Shown here: in pieces, positions 5,784-5,894 of the stretch
Numbering within the stretch: the first letter of the stretch is position 1
How the letters are laid out: every line of letters begins with the position of its first letter
The notes under the pieces: model-generated
Told to the model about the DNA's origin: nothing
The model's database searches: none
Seen by the model: only the letters and a program-made list of their open reading frames with translations
Position numbers and translations under genes: made by a program
Assembly: GCA_016775335.1 (NCBI GenBank)
Contig: JAEUGJ010000023.1
Span: 1-5,894, forward strand
DNA from: Mogibacterium sp.
GTDB lineage: Bacteria > Bacillota > Clostridia > Peptostreptococcales > Anaerovoracaceae
Direction of reading: 5' to 3'
Length of the DNA stretch: 5,894 bases

Positions 5784-5853
5784 CATGCGGGAAGCAATCT
5801 TGGCTTGCAGTTGAGCGTTTCGTGCCCAACTGCAAGCGGTTGCTGACCGCATG
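5784..5853. repeat. Rod-like hairpin in repeat unit 2
   Basis: Same fold as unit 1: outer stem 5784-5790 with 5847-5853, GA/GA internal loop, short stem 5793-5797 with 5840-5844, and 14-bp stem 5803-5816 with 5824-5837. Compared with unit 1, the changes at 5793 and 5829 turn wobble pairs into A-U pairs and 5839 adds a possible wobble. The change at 5814 creates an A-C mismatch, and 5823 is in the loop. On the minus strand T7 (5780-5774) again follows. Confidence 0.65.
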
Positions 5854-5894
5854 TTCCATAATCCCGGTTCCATAATCCGACACAAAAAAACTGC

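Larger units (their letters stand above)
5664..5894. repeat. 110-bp tandem repeat array (two full units plus start of a third, runs off right edge)
   Basis: Counting each unit from its A7 tract, the copies are 5664-5773, 5774-5883 and 5884-5894 (cut by the window edge). The period is exactly 110 bp. The two full units differ at five positions only (5683/5793, 5704/5814, 5713/5823, 5719/5829, 5729/5839), all in the hairpin part. Each unit has an A7 tract, a 70-nt self-complementary segment, and a 14-bp-period doublet of GTTCCATAATCC (5743-5754 and 5757-5768; 5853-5864 and 5867-5878). The period is not a multiple of three, so any ORF crossing the array reads successive copies in different frames. 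I therefore treat it as non-coding. It may be a minisatellite, a REP/MITE-like family or an array of structured RNAs. Confidence 0.93.

Noticed and set aside
5575..5885. Small open frames on both strands across the tandem repeat
   Set aside because: The 110-bp period shifts frame between units, so the peptides are the same DNA read in different frames. The frames run into the abiE upstream region and match no family. They are translations of a non-coding repeat.
5664..5894. CRISPR array
   Set aside because: Units are contiguous 110-mers with no unique spacers and there are no cas genes.

Overview
The window reads as a defence-rich accessory region from a Firmicute, most likely a gut-type Clostridia relative. 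This rests on protein style, strong GGAGG-type ribosome binding sites, a TTG start and sigma-A-like promoters. No taxonomic marker is present, so the assignment is an inference.

Left part (1-2772): a type I restriction-modification operon runs on the minus strand. An unusually long hsdM (850 aa) is followed after 1 nt by the first 36 codons of hsdS, which leaves the window at its left edge. No hsdR is visible. The hsdM promoter lies in a 143-bp divergent intergenic region that also holds an imperfect inverted repeat and a 23-bp dyad covering the -35 element. Divergent from hsdM on the plus strand is a complete tyrosine recombinase (2806-3732) with all catalytic residues. Its relatives at type I R-M loci often shuffle hsdS specificity domains.

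Middle part (3729-4323): a small predicted four-helix membrane protein of unknown function converges on the recombinase with a 4-nt overlap. Upstream of it are its own promoter, a GC-rich patch with a hairpin, and the second copy of a 16-bp direct repeat whose first copy lies inside the gene.

Right part (4324-5894): an AbiE (type IV toxin-antitoxin, abortive infection) operon on the minus strand. The antitoxin/regulator abiEi is intact, with a TTG start and a good promoter. The toxin abiEii is broken: its true first 18 codons are joined out of frame to the rest of the gene, and roughly 80-85 codons carrying the first nucleotidyltransferase motif are missing. Upstream of abiE, running off the right edge, are two full copies and the start of a third of a 110-bp tandem repeat. 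Each unit can fold into a 70-nt rod-like hairpin next to an A7/T7 tract. It is non-coding and is the least explained element here.

Overall: a probable restriction system with a candidate specificity-shuffling recombinase, next to a decayed abortive-infection system and an unexplained structured-repeat array. The most notable observations are the toxin-inactivating deletion, the structured tandem repeat and the recombinase/hsdM intergenic region.
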